64,000 nucleotides of DNA from Kaistella sp. SH40-3 (GCF_030686865.1 NZ_JAQYUS010000002.1:186001-250000); one strand, 5' to 3'; positions 16,716 through 25,969 are shown, counted from the first letter of the stretch. The notes: a model not told the origin generated them from the sequence alone. A program made the numbers and translations.

Positions 16716-18197
16716 TTATTTAACCACCGACGCAGATTTTTTAGGAGATGCATCTATTATGATGATATTCTCTTGATTTAATAATTGCAATTTTTGTAAC
16801 GTTTTTTCCACATTCTTAATTTCACCAACTGTGTAACATAAAATTACTTTGATATCATTTGTCGATTTAGATGCTTTTTTATAAATATCAGTTTGAAATT
16901 GTAGATTTCTTGTTAATGAGGAAGATTTTCCAAGTTTAAATTCTACAATCGTTGAATCATCTGCTCCATACGAAACTTTATAATCTGCAGGACCTCTACC
17001 ATTATTTACTTCTGAATTCACATCGAAAGGCGTTGCATACCATGTTAGCCTAAAAATTCTTTGGATGACTTCTTCTTTAGCAATCGCAATCCCATCCTTA
17101 TAAAATGTTTTATAGACGTCATTGTTTTCAATTACATCTTTTAAAAAGTGAACCCTTTTCAAAGATTCTTCATAGGTAGTAGTTGGTAATATTTTGTAAA
17201 AATCACTTTTCTTTATTAAAGCATCTCCTAATGAAGTTAAAGCAATAATGAATTCAGAAGTCAAATTCTCAATTCTTTCTTTCGTAAGTTTAGAAACATT
17301 TTCTTTATTATCTTCTTTAGATTTGATGTAATAATCAATAATCTCTGGGAATTTTATTACTGTTTTATTAACAGCTGCAGTTTTGTCTTTTACTGTAGGT
17401 TTTTTAGGTAGTTGACTTCTAAAATATGTGTTAATTGAATTCCTTAAATCCATATTTTTTATAGAATTGGCTACAGATAAAAAATTGGAATAAAACTCTG
17501 AATTATTTATTGCAGCTTCATCCTTTGTTAAAATATCTAACGGTGTCAATATTATAAAATCACCTCTATCTTCTAAATAAAGATACGGTAAAGTATATTT
17601 TTTCGGCATCCATCTATTAAATTTTTCATCAAATACTGAATTGATACTAAATTCTCGAATTTGATCTTTTGATAAGTTTTTTAACGCAAATGTTTGTGTA
17701 TATTCAAGCAGGTAATCCAGAATTAAATTTGTTGTAAAATCACTTATAAAATCACTGCCAATACCTGGATTTAAAATAGTTAATTTTTCAATATGTGTTT
17801 CTGCGGAAATTTGCTCTTCACCAAATGAATTATAAAACCCATTAAATGATCTGATTATTTTCTTTGCAAAGTCTTTTCCTAATCCTCTTCCTGAATTTCC
17901 AAATTTAGAAAGTCCTAGCCAATTTTGTTTAATTTCTGGAAATCGGAAAATACCATTATTCACAGCATTTTCTTCATCTTTAATTGCAATTTCTTTCAGA
18001 ATGAGAATATGATTAATTAAACTACGATGTAGCTTTTGATATTCTTCATCATCAGATGCAAATAATAGAAAAGGATCTATAAATAAAGGCATATCTGCTG
18101 CTAAACAGATATTTAAAGCTCCATAATTATTTACTACGGATTGATCAATTTTAAAATAATCAGAAAAAAGTAATTTGAAATTTGTCATTGTATTCAT
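16716..18197 (-). CDS. Unknown protein with C-terminal PD-(D/E)XK-like nuclease domain
   Basis: This 493-residue protein begins with a distinctive segment, NYGALNICLAADMPLFIDPF (~20-39), whose family I cannot name. Near the C-terminus it has NGRGPADYKVSYG (D405) and TIVEFKLGKSSS (E419-x-K421), then a Q-containing helix and a hydrophobic strand (IKVILCYTV). That is the arrangement of a PD-(D/E)XK nuclease core. It directly precedes the 598-residue unknown and follows a DUF2971-like gene on the same strand. The setting between restriction genes suggests a phage-defence role, which is inference only. Confidence 0.75.
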   Translation of the reverse strand: MNTMTNFKLLFSDYFKIDQSVVNNYGALNICLAADMPLFIDPFLLFASDDEEYQKLHRSLINHILILKEIAIKDEENAVNNGIFRFPEIKQNWLGLSKFGNSGRGLGKDFAKKIIRSFNGFYNSFGEEQISAETHIEKLTILNPGIGSDFISDFTTNLILDYLLEYTQTFALKNLSKDQIREFSINSVFDEKFNRWMPKKYTLPYLYLEDRGDFIILTPLDILTKDEAAINNSEFYSNFLSVANSIKNMDLRNSINTYFRSQLPKKPTVKDKTAAVNKTVIKFPEIIDYYIKSKEDNKENVSKLTKERIENLTSEFIIALTSLGDALIKKSDFYKILPTTTYEESLKRVHFLKDVIENNDVYKTFYKDGIAIAKEEVIQRIFRLTWYATPFDVNSEVNNGRGPADYKVSYGADDSTIVEFKLGKSSSLTRNLQFQTDIYKKASKSTNDIKVILCYTVGEIKNVEKTLQKLQLLNQENIIIIDASPKKSASVVK

Positions 18198-18290
18198 TTG
18201 TATTTTTATTTCTCTTAATTATTCATTATTGCCAAAATTCCTTCAATAATTTATGAAATTCTATAACTTTTTTTCTTTTGTCACTTACAA

Positions 18291-18959
18291 CTAAAATATA
18301 ATCTTTTCGCAATACTGAATAGCTTCAGGACAGTGCACAACAATTCCTTTTTTAATTTTCCTTTCCGAAAACCAAGCAAGGCGATGCTCCTGTTGATGTT
18401 CATATTTTTTATATTTCATAAAAAGTTCTACGCCAGTTGTTAGAGCAGTAATGGTTTGATTGATCATAGATGGATCAGAAAAATTTATTTTTTGAAACAG
18501 TTCATTTTGTTCATCTTCAAGATGCTGCACCTTTGAATCAATATAAATACAACTCCCTTCAATTCCCGCATTTACAAACGGTAATTTTCTGGCAATTTCT
18601 TTAGCAAACAAAACCGAATTCACAATCTTTATAGCGCCGACTCCATTAAAATCCTTAATAACTTTATCTGATAAAACTTTAGTTGTACACAAAATAAAAG
18701 CTTGCACACCACCTTCATAAAAAACGTGACTTCCATTACCTTCTTTATCAAAACCACCTATTAAACTCTGACCTTCACTTATATCCCCCTGCATTTCATC
18801 TTTATAACTCTTAAAATTTTCAAAACTGGAAATGAAAATGTTTCCATTTTCAAAAAAATCATCAAGATGTTCTTTTTGACCTAAAACCCGGAATATAGGA
18901 TCAATTTTGTAGCACCAAGAAATATTAAATGAAGAATGAGTTTCAGAAAATTGTATCAT
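18291..18959 (-). CDS. DUF2971-like protein
   Basis: This 222-residue protein fits the DUF2971 layout: an N-terminal IFRVLGQKEHLDDFFENG and NIFISSFENFKSYKDEMQGD block (~22-60), resembling the family's 'ends in a list, describes a spill of food/area' type LYF..P..FNDPFD pattern, and a C-terminal KYEHQQEHRLAWFSER (~190-205), resembling WxyExExRLI. DUF2971 proteins have no established biochemistry but are frequent in defence neighbourhoods. It lies 93 bp upstream of the nuclease-like gene and may be the first gene of a three-gene unit. The assignment is by pattern only. Confidence 0.65.
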   Translation of the reverse strand: MIQFSETHSSFNISWCYKIDPIFRVLGQKEHLDDFFENGNIFISSFENFKSYKDEMQGDISEGQSLIGGFDKEGNGSHVFYEGGVQAFILCTTKVLSDKVIKDFNGVGAIKIVNSVLFAKEIARKLPFVNAGIEGSCIYIDSKVQHLEDEQNELFQKINFSDPSMINQTITALTTGVELFMKYKKYEHQQEHRLAWFSERKIKKGIVVHCPEAIQYCEKIIF

Positions 18960-19048
18960 AGTTTTAAATTATTTCTACTCCAAAGTTGACTATTTTGATA
19001 ATAAAATGAAGTTCAGAGAGTTATTGGTTTATTCACAAACACTAACTT

Positions 19049-19177
19049 TCAAATCAACATCTTTTCAATATCAATATAAATACTGCCACCTTCACTAGCA
19101 TTAAGAAATGCAATCACTCCTTTTTTTATTTCTGGTGTTACTTGTTGTTTGTTTTCGATATATTTGTTTTCGGTCAT
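19049..19177 (-). pseudogene. AlbA_2 / Schlafen-like domain stub
   Basis: From the ATG at 19177 the 42-residue product starts MTENKYIENKQQVTPEIKKG and continues VIAFLNASEGGSIYIDIEK. This is the first third of an AlbA_2 (AAA_4) domain, whose normal pattern is E.K..........I.AFLN..GG.IYIGI. Full-length proteins have 200 to 500 residues, so this looks like a truncated remnant; an upstream start at 19252 is unlikely because it overlaps the NACHT gene. It lies directly downstream of that gene. Confidence 0.6.
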
Positions 19178-19242
19178 GGTTGCTTTGTAAAACACTGTTA
19201 TAATAATTGTACAGTAATTTTTATAATTATACGTAGCGTAAT

Positions 19243-22155
19243 CTAACAGCAATAATTTATTTTCCTTTTATTTAAAGTGTCAATTTCGTCAAAAAGATAT
19301 CTGAAATTTTTAAAAATTTCAACATCATAAACGTTATTAATTTTATTAGCGAAGTCAATTTTTGAATCCTTGATTTCAAAAACTCCCGGAATAGGCAAAT
19401 CTTTCACCATATTATTTTCTTTTAAAAATGAGATCGGTAAATAATGCTCTATCGCAAAATATTTTAAATTTTGTTTTTCTTGTTCATAATTTTCATATCC
19501 TTCCTCATTAGGAATTGGAAGTAGTAGAGCATACAAATTTAAATTCTCATGTTTTCTTAAACAAGGATTTACAAACTCGAATTCTTTACGGAGACCGTTA
19601 AATTCCTGAAACCCTTTTTCATCATTATCAAAAATACCTATAAGGACATTTTCTTTATCATAATCTGTAATAATATTTTTTCCTAAAGATGTTAAATATT
19701 TATTTAATTCATTAGCACCGCCACTTTTTGCACCTAGTTTTTCTTCAACAGATTCAATATTCCAATACGGTTCACTTTTTTCTGTCAATACGAGAAAAGC
19801 TTGCATAATAATGATAGCGTCCGATCGCCCCTCAGTAATGAGATGAACTTTTTTCGGTATAATTAATTGTTCATTATCAGTAAAAGATGTTTTTGAAGTA
19901 TCATTATCTAAATAATATTTAATTCCTTGTGTATACTTTCTTACTTTAGATTCTACTTTATATGCTGTTTTGAGCGATTCTTTATTATGAAGCTCAAAGT
20001 GAGCTATCGCATTATCAAATAGATATACAAATAGAGGAATAGTTAATATTTTTTCTTCTTCAAAGAGAATTTCCATCTTTTTATTATTACCATTTCTACC
20101 GTGCTGAAGTACAGTTGCAATACAAAACAACTTATACATTTCTGAAACATAATTCTTTGTAAATAAGGTACCTTTCAATTTTTTAGATTCCGCATAAATT
20201 TCATCAAAAGCTAATTCGAGAGGGTCTTTTAAAGAAATTGAATTAAAGTTATTATAAAACCACGATAGATTTAAAAGCGCTATTATATTTTCATTAATTC
20301 CATTAAAAAAATGATTTTCTTTCAACGATAAGTTTTTTATCTCTACATCGGCTTTTAGAAGTAAATCCAATCCTTTAATGATTCCTTTTTTTCGATTAAC
20401 TGAGTTTGTCAACCAAAGCGATTGAAGAACATAGCCTAATCCTGAAACAGAAAGTAAGTATTCATTAATAAATTGATACTTATCAATTCTATCAAGAAGT
20501 TTACTTAAGAAAGACTTCATATCTTTTGTTCTACCAGTATAGAAAATAGCGACATTTTGCCAATTATACTCTATGAATTTTTCAATGATAACATCTTCAA
20601 ATTTAATGCGATCCTCAGAAAGAAACATTTCACGAGATGCGTAATATTCTAAGAAATGATCATGTGTGAAATTTACAAAACCATTTTCATCAATATATAA
20701 AATGCCCGTTCCATCAGTAAGATTTATGATTAAATCAGGAATTTGCTTTACATCAACCGCAGTTCCCTGACTTGAAAAATAGTCTTGCGAAAATGTTATA
20801 AATTCTTGTTTTTTTAATCGACCTCTATTTGGCTTTTCGATTATGGAGAGCGCATATAACGAAAGTATTTTTTCTTTAACAGTAATTGTTAAGAAATCTA
20901 AACTATTTTTAACTGTTAACCTTCCAAGAAGAAGTGTATTGAAATTATCATAAATATCTGTCAAAGTTGCAGGGATTTCAAATCCGTTTTCTTCATACAA
21001 AATCGAGATAAGTGATAATGTGAGCGGAGTTGTTGGAATTTTTTCTAATATATTATTTTCTTTAAGGTTTTGCCATAACTGTTGTGATTTAGCTAAGTCA
21101 TGCTTAAAAAAATTACTTAAGTATTGACGTATCTGATTAAGATCAAAATTATACAATGTTGCTATCTCGCAATCCTCTAAAACCTTATTTTTAAGAAGAT
21201 TTTGGCTATTTCTTGTTCCTAATAAATATCTTATTCCTAACTTATAAATATTATCTAATTCATTCAGTAATAATTCCCTTTTTTCAAGTTCAAATTCGTC
21301 AATTGAATCAATTAGTAATATAATATTATAATCTTCAATAATTTTTTCAAATTCTAAAGTATTCTCCTCTACTTGCTTTCTTAAGGTTTTAATCAAACTA
21401 AAACCATTCTCGCTGATATTGATAGCTTTAATAAAAATGGGAATTGTTTTCTTTCCATTTCCTTTGTTAATTTGAAGTACTTTTAAACCAACTTCTTTTA
21501 AAAATGTACTCTTACCAGTTCCAGCATCACCAGAAAGAATAAGATTATTACTTTCTTCAGTAATTTTATTAAGTGAGATTTTTATTTTACTTTTTCGACC
21601 ATTGTTATCTCTATTAACAAAAATTTTAGGCTCTATAAAAATATCAAGATATTTTTTATACTTTTTATCCAAATTTAAAAACTTTGTTATGTCATCTTGT
21701 TTTTCAGGAGTAACTTTGAATTTTTCCTCAAAATATTTCATAACCATATCTTTATCATCCCAATACTCAATATAGTGTTCATCTAATAATTGAATTAAAT
21801 CTTGATGATTCCAAAATTGAGCGTTATTACTTGGGAACTCGCTTTTTATCCAGTTCTTAAAATATTCAGAAATTTTTTCATTTGAGGTAACTATAATTAA
21901 ATTATCATCTTGCATGATGCTTTCTTTAATAACATCATGAAGCATATGAAGCTTCCCATTTAATTCAGAAAATGTGAGAAACATTTTCTGAGCAGTTGAT
22001 TTGAGAAGAGTCTTTTCATTATAACTAACTACTCCAAATTCATATTTTTTAGAGATGGAAGTTTTAATATCAATATATCCAATCTTAGACAAGAGAGTTT
22101 CTACAAGTATAAGAAACTCATTTATATCATTAGTAAATTCAATTTTTTTTGTCAT
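19243..22155 (-). CDS. Mrr-like / NACHT NTPase / TOPRIM fusion, candidate STAND-type defence protein
   Basis: This 970-residue protein has three visible parts. Residues ~1-135 resemble an Mrr-type restriction-like domain (DNLIIVTSNEKISEYFKNW, then WNHQDLIQLLDEH), without an obvious full active site. Residues ~200-510 form a NACHT-type P-loop NTPase: Walker A GDAGTGKS (209-216), Walker B LLIDSIDEF (280-288), YLLGTRNS (~310-317) and the winged-helix motif FTHDHFLEYYASR (496-508). Residues ~765-930 look like a TOPRIM domain: LITEGRSDA (E775), GIFDNDEKG (D843, D845) and FAIEHYLP. It starts 3 bp after the hsdS stop, so it is translationally coupled to the methylase operon. A sensor-switch-nuclease design is inferred. 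Confidence 0.82.
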   Translation of the reverse strand: MTKKIEFTNDINEFLILVETLLSKIGYIDIKTSISKKYEFGVVSYNEKTLLKSTAQKMFLTFSELNGKLHMLHDVIKESIMQDDNLIIVTSNEKISEYFKNWIKSEFPSNNAQFWNHQDLIQLLDEHYIEYWDDKDMVMKYFEEKFKVTPEKQDDITKFLNLDKKYKKYLDIFIEPKIFVNRDNNGRKSKIKISLNKITEESNNLILSGDAGTGKSTFLKEVGLKVLQINKGNGKKTIPIFIKAINISENGFSLIKTLRKQVEENTLEFEKIIEDYNIILLIDSIDEFELEKRELLLNELDNIYKLGIRYLLGTRNSQNLLKNKVLEDCEIATLYNFDLNQIRQYLSNFFKHDLAKSQQLWQNLKENNILEKIPTTPLTLSLISILYEENGFEIPATLTDIYDNFNTLLLGRLTVKNSLDFLTITVKEKILSLYALSIIEKPNRGRLKKQEFITFSQDYFSSQGTAVDVKQIPDLIINLTDGTGILYIDENGFVNFTHDHFLEYYASREMFLSEDRIKFEDVIIEKFIEYNWQNVAIFYTGRTKDMKSFLSKLLDRIDKYQFINEYLLSVSGLGYVLQSLWLTNSVNRKKGIIKGLDLLLKADVEIKNLSLKENHFFNGINENIIALLNLSWFYNNFNSISLKDPLELAFDEIYAESKKLKGTLFTKNYVSEMYKLFCIATVLQHGRNGNNKKMEILFEEEKILTIPLFVYLFDNAIAHFELHNKESLKTAYKVESKVRKYTQGIKYYLDNDTSKTSFTDNEQLIIPKKVHLITEGRSDAIIIMQAFLVLTEKSEPYWNIESVEEKLGAKSGGANELNKYLTSLGKNIITDYDKENVLIGIFDNDEKGFQEFNGLRKEFEFVNPCLRKHENLNLYALLLPIPNEEGYENYEQEKQNLKYFAIEHYLPISFLKENNMVKDLPIPGVFEIKDSKIDFANKINNVYDVEIFKNFRYLFDEIDTLNKRKINYCC

Positions 22156-22158
22156 AAT

Positions 22159-23385
22159 TTATAGTTTCTTATACCCCAAAGTCGCCAATCGCGACAATAA
22201 CAATGATTGGAATTGAGTAAATTTTTTATTTTGTTGTTTTAAAGTAGAGTAGAATTCAGTATTATTTAAAATTGAACTATGAAATAATTCAATAATATTA
22301 TTAGACGGTTTTAAAACCTTTATTTCTTCAAATGAACTTTTATTTAGCATCGGCATAGTTGATCCTCCAACAGCGATACTTTTTAAAATATCTTTTATTT
22401 CAACTAGTTTATAATATAAGTATTCATAATAATAATTACTATTTCCGACGATGCTATTTATTTGTTGGTTTGTAATACACTCTTCATAATTCAACGACAC
22501 TTTACCCATATCAGAACCTATGCATGTTATTAAAATAGAGTTTTTGGGATTTATCTTATTTTTTAATCTATTGCAACCAAGGGAAGATAACTTTCTACTT
22601 GATTCAATTATTATTTTTTCATTTAAAAAATCTCCTGGAGTTATAAATTGAAAATCATCTCCAAAATCTTCAGGATAATTACTTGAAGGCGTTTTCCCCG
22701 TGATTATTTTACCAAACTCTTTAATTTCTTTTACTTTCCAACCTTCAGGAATCTCCTTCGCCAAGTCCTCATTAAAAACCATTTTCCCGCCAGAAGATTT
22801 GTAAGGTTTTCCTTCTTCATTAGGAAACTCAAAATCTACAAACCAATGCTTATATAAAGTTTGAGCCGTGGTTTCTAACTTCTCACAGATTTGCTCATTT
22901 ACTTTTATTTTGTCGCTGATCGTGTGGTATTGCTTTACTAATTCTCTTTGTTCTTCAATAGAAGGAATTGGAAGTTCTACCTCACACAACTCTTCCCATT
23001 GAAATCCTCCGCGAATAGAACTGTCACATCTAAAATCAGCATATCGATCAAACTCTGAACGTCTGAACCACATCATTAAATACTCTGGAAGTAGCAGCGA
23101 TTGATCTTTGATTTCAAATACAACATATGCGGGAGAGATAATTACATCTTCACCCAAATTGTTCAAAACCACAGGTAATTTATGGACTCTGATAACAGAC
23201 ATGAAATCACAGCAAAATTGGCCATCTTTAACAACTTTATAGGTGGATAAATCTGTACCAATAATATTAGAAGTAGATTTACGAAATTCCTTCGTCATAC
23301 TTAAACCTTGCAGATTAAGTATTTTCCCATCTCTGTTTTTTAAATCAACTTTTCGAATATATTCCCCTAATTTCTTATAACTCAT
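22159..23385 (-). CDS. hsdS: Type I restriction-modification specificity subunit S
   Basis: This 408-residue HsdS has two target-recognition domains in tandem. Each ends in a conserved helix region: ELPIPSIEEQRELVKQYHTI (~147-166) closes the first half, and the second half contains IPEGWKVKEIKEFGKIITGK (~214-233), a typical TRD start. HsdS chooses the split DNA site for the HsdM methylase and HsdR. The N-terminal TRD starts without the usual leader (MSYKKLGEYIRKVD), which is common in Bacteroidota HsdS. It overlaps hsdM by 11 bp and is followed after 3 bp by the NACHT-TOPRIM gene. Confidence 0.95.
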   Translation of the reverse strand: MSYKKLGEYIRKVDLKNRDGKILNLQGLSMTKEFRKSTSNIIGTDLSTYKVVKDGQFCCDFMSVIRVHKLPVVLNNLGEDVIISPAYVVFEIKDQSLLLPEYLMMWFRRSEFDRYADFRCDSSIRGGFQWEELCEVELPIPSIEEQRELVKQYHTISDKIKVNEQICEKLETTAQTLYKHWFVDFEFPNEEGKPYKSSGGKMVFNEDLAKEIPEGWKVKEIKEFGKIITGKTPSSNYPEDFGDDFQFITPGDFLNEKIIIESSRKLSSLGCNRLKNKINPKNSILITCIGSDMGKVSLNYEECITNQQINSIVGNSNYYYEYLYYKLVEIKDILKSIAVGGSTMPMLNKSSFEEIKVLKPSNNIIELFHSSILNNTEFYSTLKQQNKKFTQFQSLLLSRLATLGYKKL

Positions 23386-24934
23386 ATCCCAAAGATTTAA
23401 AAACGTTTTCTACTTCTCTTTTTAAATCTTTCTCCTCCTGAAATAATTGTTTTAAATCATTTTGCAATGATTCCATTTGTACATCGTAATCAATTTGTTC
23501 ATCACGATTCACGAACTCAATATATTTACTTGGAACTAAAGAATAATCTTTCTTACGGATTTCTTCTAAGGTTGCACTATAAGAGTATTCAGGAATATCC
23601 TGATAGGTTTCCTGATGGTTTTCCTGTTGCCAATTGTGAAAGTTTTTAGCGATATTCGAAATTTCATCTTCTCCAAACTGGATGAATTTTTTCTCAAAAG
23701 GTTCGCCTTTTTGCCTTAAATCCAAAAACAGCACTTCGTTTTGGCGGTTTCTATATTTCTTAACATCATCAATTACTTCTACTGTTCTTGCCGTTTTATT
23801 CCGGTTCAGAATCCAAAGCGTCACCGAAATATCAGTAGAATAAAACATCGCTCTGGGTAAAATAACAATCGCTTCTACCAAATCATTTTCAATAATCTGT
23901 TTCCGGATTTCATATTCCTCACCACTTCCAGACAGTGCGCCATTCGCGAGGATAAACCCAGCAACTCCGTTTTGAGAAAGTTTAGAAATCATGGTCAGAA
24001 TCCAGGCGTAGTTGGCATTGGATTTTGGCGGAACTCTGTAGCCTGCCCAACGTGGATCATCGGTTAATTCACTTTCGGCGCGCCAGTCTTTTAAATTAAA
24101 GGGCGGATTGGCCATAATATAATCAGCTTTTAATCCGCGGTGTTGGTCATCGCTAAAAGTGTCGGCTGCTTTACTGCCCATATTGGCTGAAATTCCGCGG
24201 ATCGCCAGATTCATTTTGGCCAATTTGAAAGTGGTGTTGGTCAACTCCTGTCCGTAAATCGAAATGTCTTTTTGATTTCCTTTGTGTTTGTCAATAAATT
24301 TCAGCGACTGCACAAACATACCGCCGGAACCGCAAGAAGGGTCATAGATTTTCCCTTTATAAGGTTCTATCATTTCTGCGATTAGGTTTACAATGGATTT
24401 CGGAGTATAGAATTCGCCTTTTCCTTTTCCTTCGGCAATGGCAAATTTGCTAAGAAAATATTCATAAACGCGCCCCACAATATCCTGAGATTCATCTTGT
24501 AAAGTATCGATATTATTAATGGTGTCCAGCAAAGCAGAGAATTTGGACTGATCCAAACCTAAACGGGAAAAATAATTATCGGGCAACGCCCCTTCTAAAG
24601 ATTTATTGGTTCGCTCAATGGTTTTCAGGGCAGAATCCACTTTCAGCGTAATATCTTCCTGCTTGGCATTTTCGATGATGTAAGTCCAGCGGGATTCTTC
24701 GGGCAAATAAAATACATTTTCTGCCTGGTAGAATTCCGGAATTTCCAGAAAAGCATCTTTGCCATCTGCGAGTAGTTCTTCTCTTCGACGAAGGAATTTG
24801 TCGTTGGCAAATTTCAGGAATATTAAACTGAGGACAACGTGTTTGTATTCGGAAGGTTCCACAGAACCTCTTAATTTATTAGCGGAATCCCAAAGGATTT
24901 CTTCGGTCGATTTAGTTTGTATTTTTTTGGCCAT
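23375..24934 (-). CDS. hsdM: Type I restriction-modification methyltransferase subunit M
   Basis: This 519-residue HsdM is an N6-adenine methyltransferase. An N-terminal helical domain (~1-150) is followed by the SAM-binding motif DPSCGSGG (198-205) and the catalytic NPPF (276-279), with the flanking GEFYTPKSIVNLIAEMI typical of the family. HsdM2-HsdS methylates host DNA and HsdR joins to restrict unmodified DNA. It opens an operon with hsdS and the NACHT-TOPRIM gene. The local GC content is higher than in the unknown genes downstream, which fits a mosaic origin. Confidence 0.97.
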   Translation of the reverse strand: MAKKIQTKSTEEILWDSANKLRGSVEPSEYKHVVLSLIFLKFANDKFLRRREELLADGKDAFLEIPEFYQAENVFYLPEESRWTYIIENAKQEDITLKVDSALKTIERTNKSLEGALPDNYFSRLGLDQSKFSALLDTINNIDTLQDESQDIVGRVYEYFLSKFAIAEGKGKGEFYTPKSIVNLIAEMIEPYKGKIYDPSCGSGGMFVQSLKFIDKHKGNQKDISIYGQELTNTTFKLAKMNLAIRGISANMGSKAADTFSDDQHRGLKADYIMANPPFNLKDWRAESELTDDPRWAGYRVPPKSNANYAWILTMISKLSQNGVAGFILANGALSGSGEEYEIRKQIIENDLVEAIVILPRAMFYSTDISVTLWILNRNKTARTVEVIDDVKKYRNRQNEVLFLDLRQKGEPFEKKFIQFGEDEISNIAKNFHNWQQENHQETYQDIPEYSYSATLEEIRKKDYSLVPSKYIEFVNRDEQIDYDVQMESLQNDLKQLFQEEKDLKREVENVFKSLGYEL

Positions 24935-24954
24935 TTAATTTTTACGTAATCTTT

Positions 24955-24962
24955 CAAAAATA
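24955..24962 (-). promoter_or_regulatory. Candidate -7 promoter box of hsdM operon
   Basis: On the minus strand TATTTTTG fits the Bacteroidota TAnnTTTG -7 element and lies 21 bp upstream of the hsdM start. A clear -33 TTTG at the standard spacing is not obvious. Confidence 0.45.
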
Positions 24963-25330
24963 CGAAAAGAAAGTAAAGAAAAAGAGTTCGGAAGGGATAA
25001 AATATTCCTAATGAAAATCTTTTTTAAAATATAGACCAAGGTTTTGTTCCACCTGTTAATTTTATAACTCAAAATAAAAAATTAGAAATATTAATATTTG
25101 TGGCTGTAGCCAGTCACTTTGGTGCTACGATCGTAAATTCACACCTATATAAAATTTTGGTAGGTGAGCACGTTATTACAGAGAAACAATAAAACATAAG
25201 AAATTGATAAACATATATTTAAAGATTTTTTAAAAGATATTTATTAAAGCAGAATGTCCAGTTTATTATTTAAAAAACTGGACATTTATGTATAAATATA
25301 AAAATCAGTGGTAAACTAAACGCGAAACAA
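24963..25330. other. Non-coding gap between hsdM and mobilization genes
   Basis: About 370 bp with no convincing gene. Apart from the 25253-25286 hairpin I see only AT-rich sequence and a short GC-richer patch around 25100-25170. This is a junction between the cargo block and the transfer genes. Confidence 0.4.
25253..25286. terminator. Strong 12-bp hairpin between mobilization and hsd genes
   Basis: AATGTCCAGTTT (25253-25264) and AAACTGGACATT (25275-25286) form a perfect 12-bp stem with a 10-nt loop. It lies 45 bp past the second stop codon of the 182-residue gene, so it could end the mobilization transcript on the minus strand. No clean T tract follows, so its strength is uncertain. Confidence 0.5.
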
Positions 25331-25420
25331 TTATCTCTCAATCTTTTTCGCCTCATACCCATCTTTAAACCTTAAAAAATCTTCCGCTTTTTCAGGATTA
25401 TTCTTAATCCATAACTGCAT

Positions 25421-25969
25421 CTATTTAGTATTTTCACTCAAAGCTTTCACCTCATTTTCATCATATATTTTTTTTCCTTCACCAGCAATTTCATTTAAAA
25501 TATTTTCTCGAAGTTCACTTTTTGATCGAATGCTTTCTTTATACCAATTCGTAGCAAAGTTGATAGAAATAACGAAAAGCAGAATTCCTAAAATCATCGT
25601 TCCAAATCCGGACCATGTTAAGAATTTCATTTCTTTTATTTTTGAATCTATCTTTTCAAAATGTCCTACTGTTTCCGGTGCAAGAACTGCTTCGATTTTG
25701 GTTGGAATATTTTTTAAGAATTCAGTTCTTTTTACAGATTCTAATTCATGAAATTTCATTGCATCTTGGTATGTCTCGCCAACCGCTTCAAAATCTAATT
25801 GAGTCTGACCCATTATATTTAAGTGATCTTCCAACGCAAATGCTAATTTTGAATAAATTTCAATTCTACTATTATTTGATTTTATGTTGTCTTCGTTCGA
25901 TCTGATCACATTTTCTAAAAGTTCAAATCCATCAGATTTTGGTTCTTCAATTTGATTATTGTTTTCCAT
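25421..25969 (-). CDS. Membrane-anchored mobilization-associated protein, possibly truncated by TAG
   Basis: This 182-residue protein has a long helical N-terminal region and one strong membrane segment near residues ~115-142 (FLTWSGFGTMILGILLFVIS). It sits 22 bp downstream of the relaxase gene, a spot where Bacteroidota mobilization modules often carry such a membrane protein; the family has no name I can give. The TAG stop at 25421 is followed in the same frame by 29 more codons (MQLWIKNNPEKAEDFLRFKD then GYEAKKIER) to a TAA at 25331, in a style that fits the protein's own C-terminus. The TAG may therefore be a nonsense mutation. Confidence 0.7.
   Translation of the reverse strand: MENNNQIEEPKSDGFELLENVIRSNEDNIKSNNSRIEIYSKLAFALEDHLNIMGQTQLDFEAVGETYQDAMKFHELESVKRTEFLKNIPTKIEAVLAPETVGHFEKIDSKIKEMKFLTWSGFGTMILGILLFVISINFATNWYKESIRSKSELRENILNEIAGEGKKIYDENEVKALSENTK

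Noticed and set aside
25087..25170. Possible structured RNA in the gap after hsdM
   Set aside because: A mild GC-richer patch and short dyads are visible, but no consistent fold or known motif.
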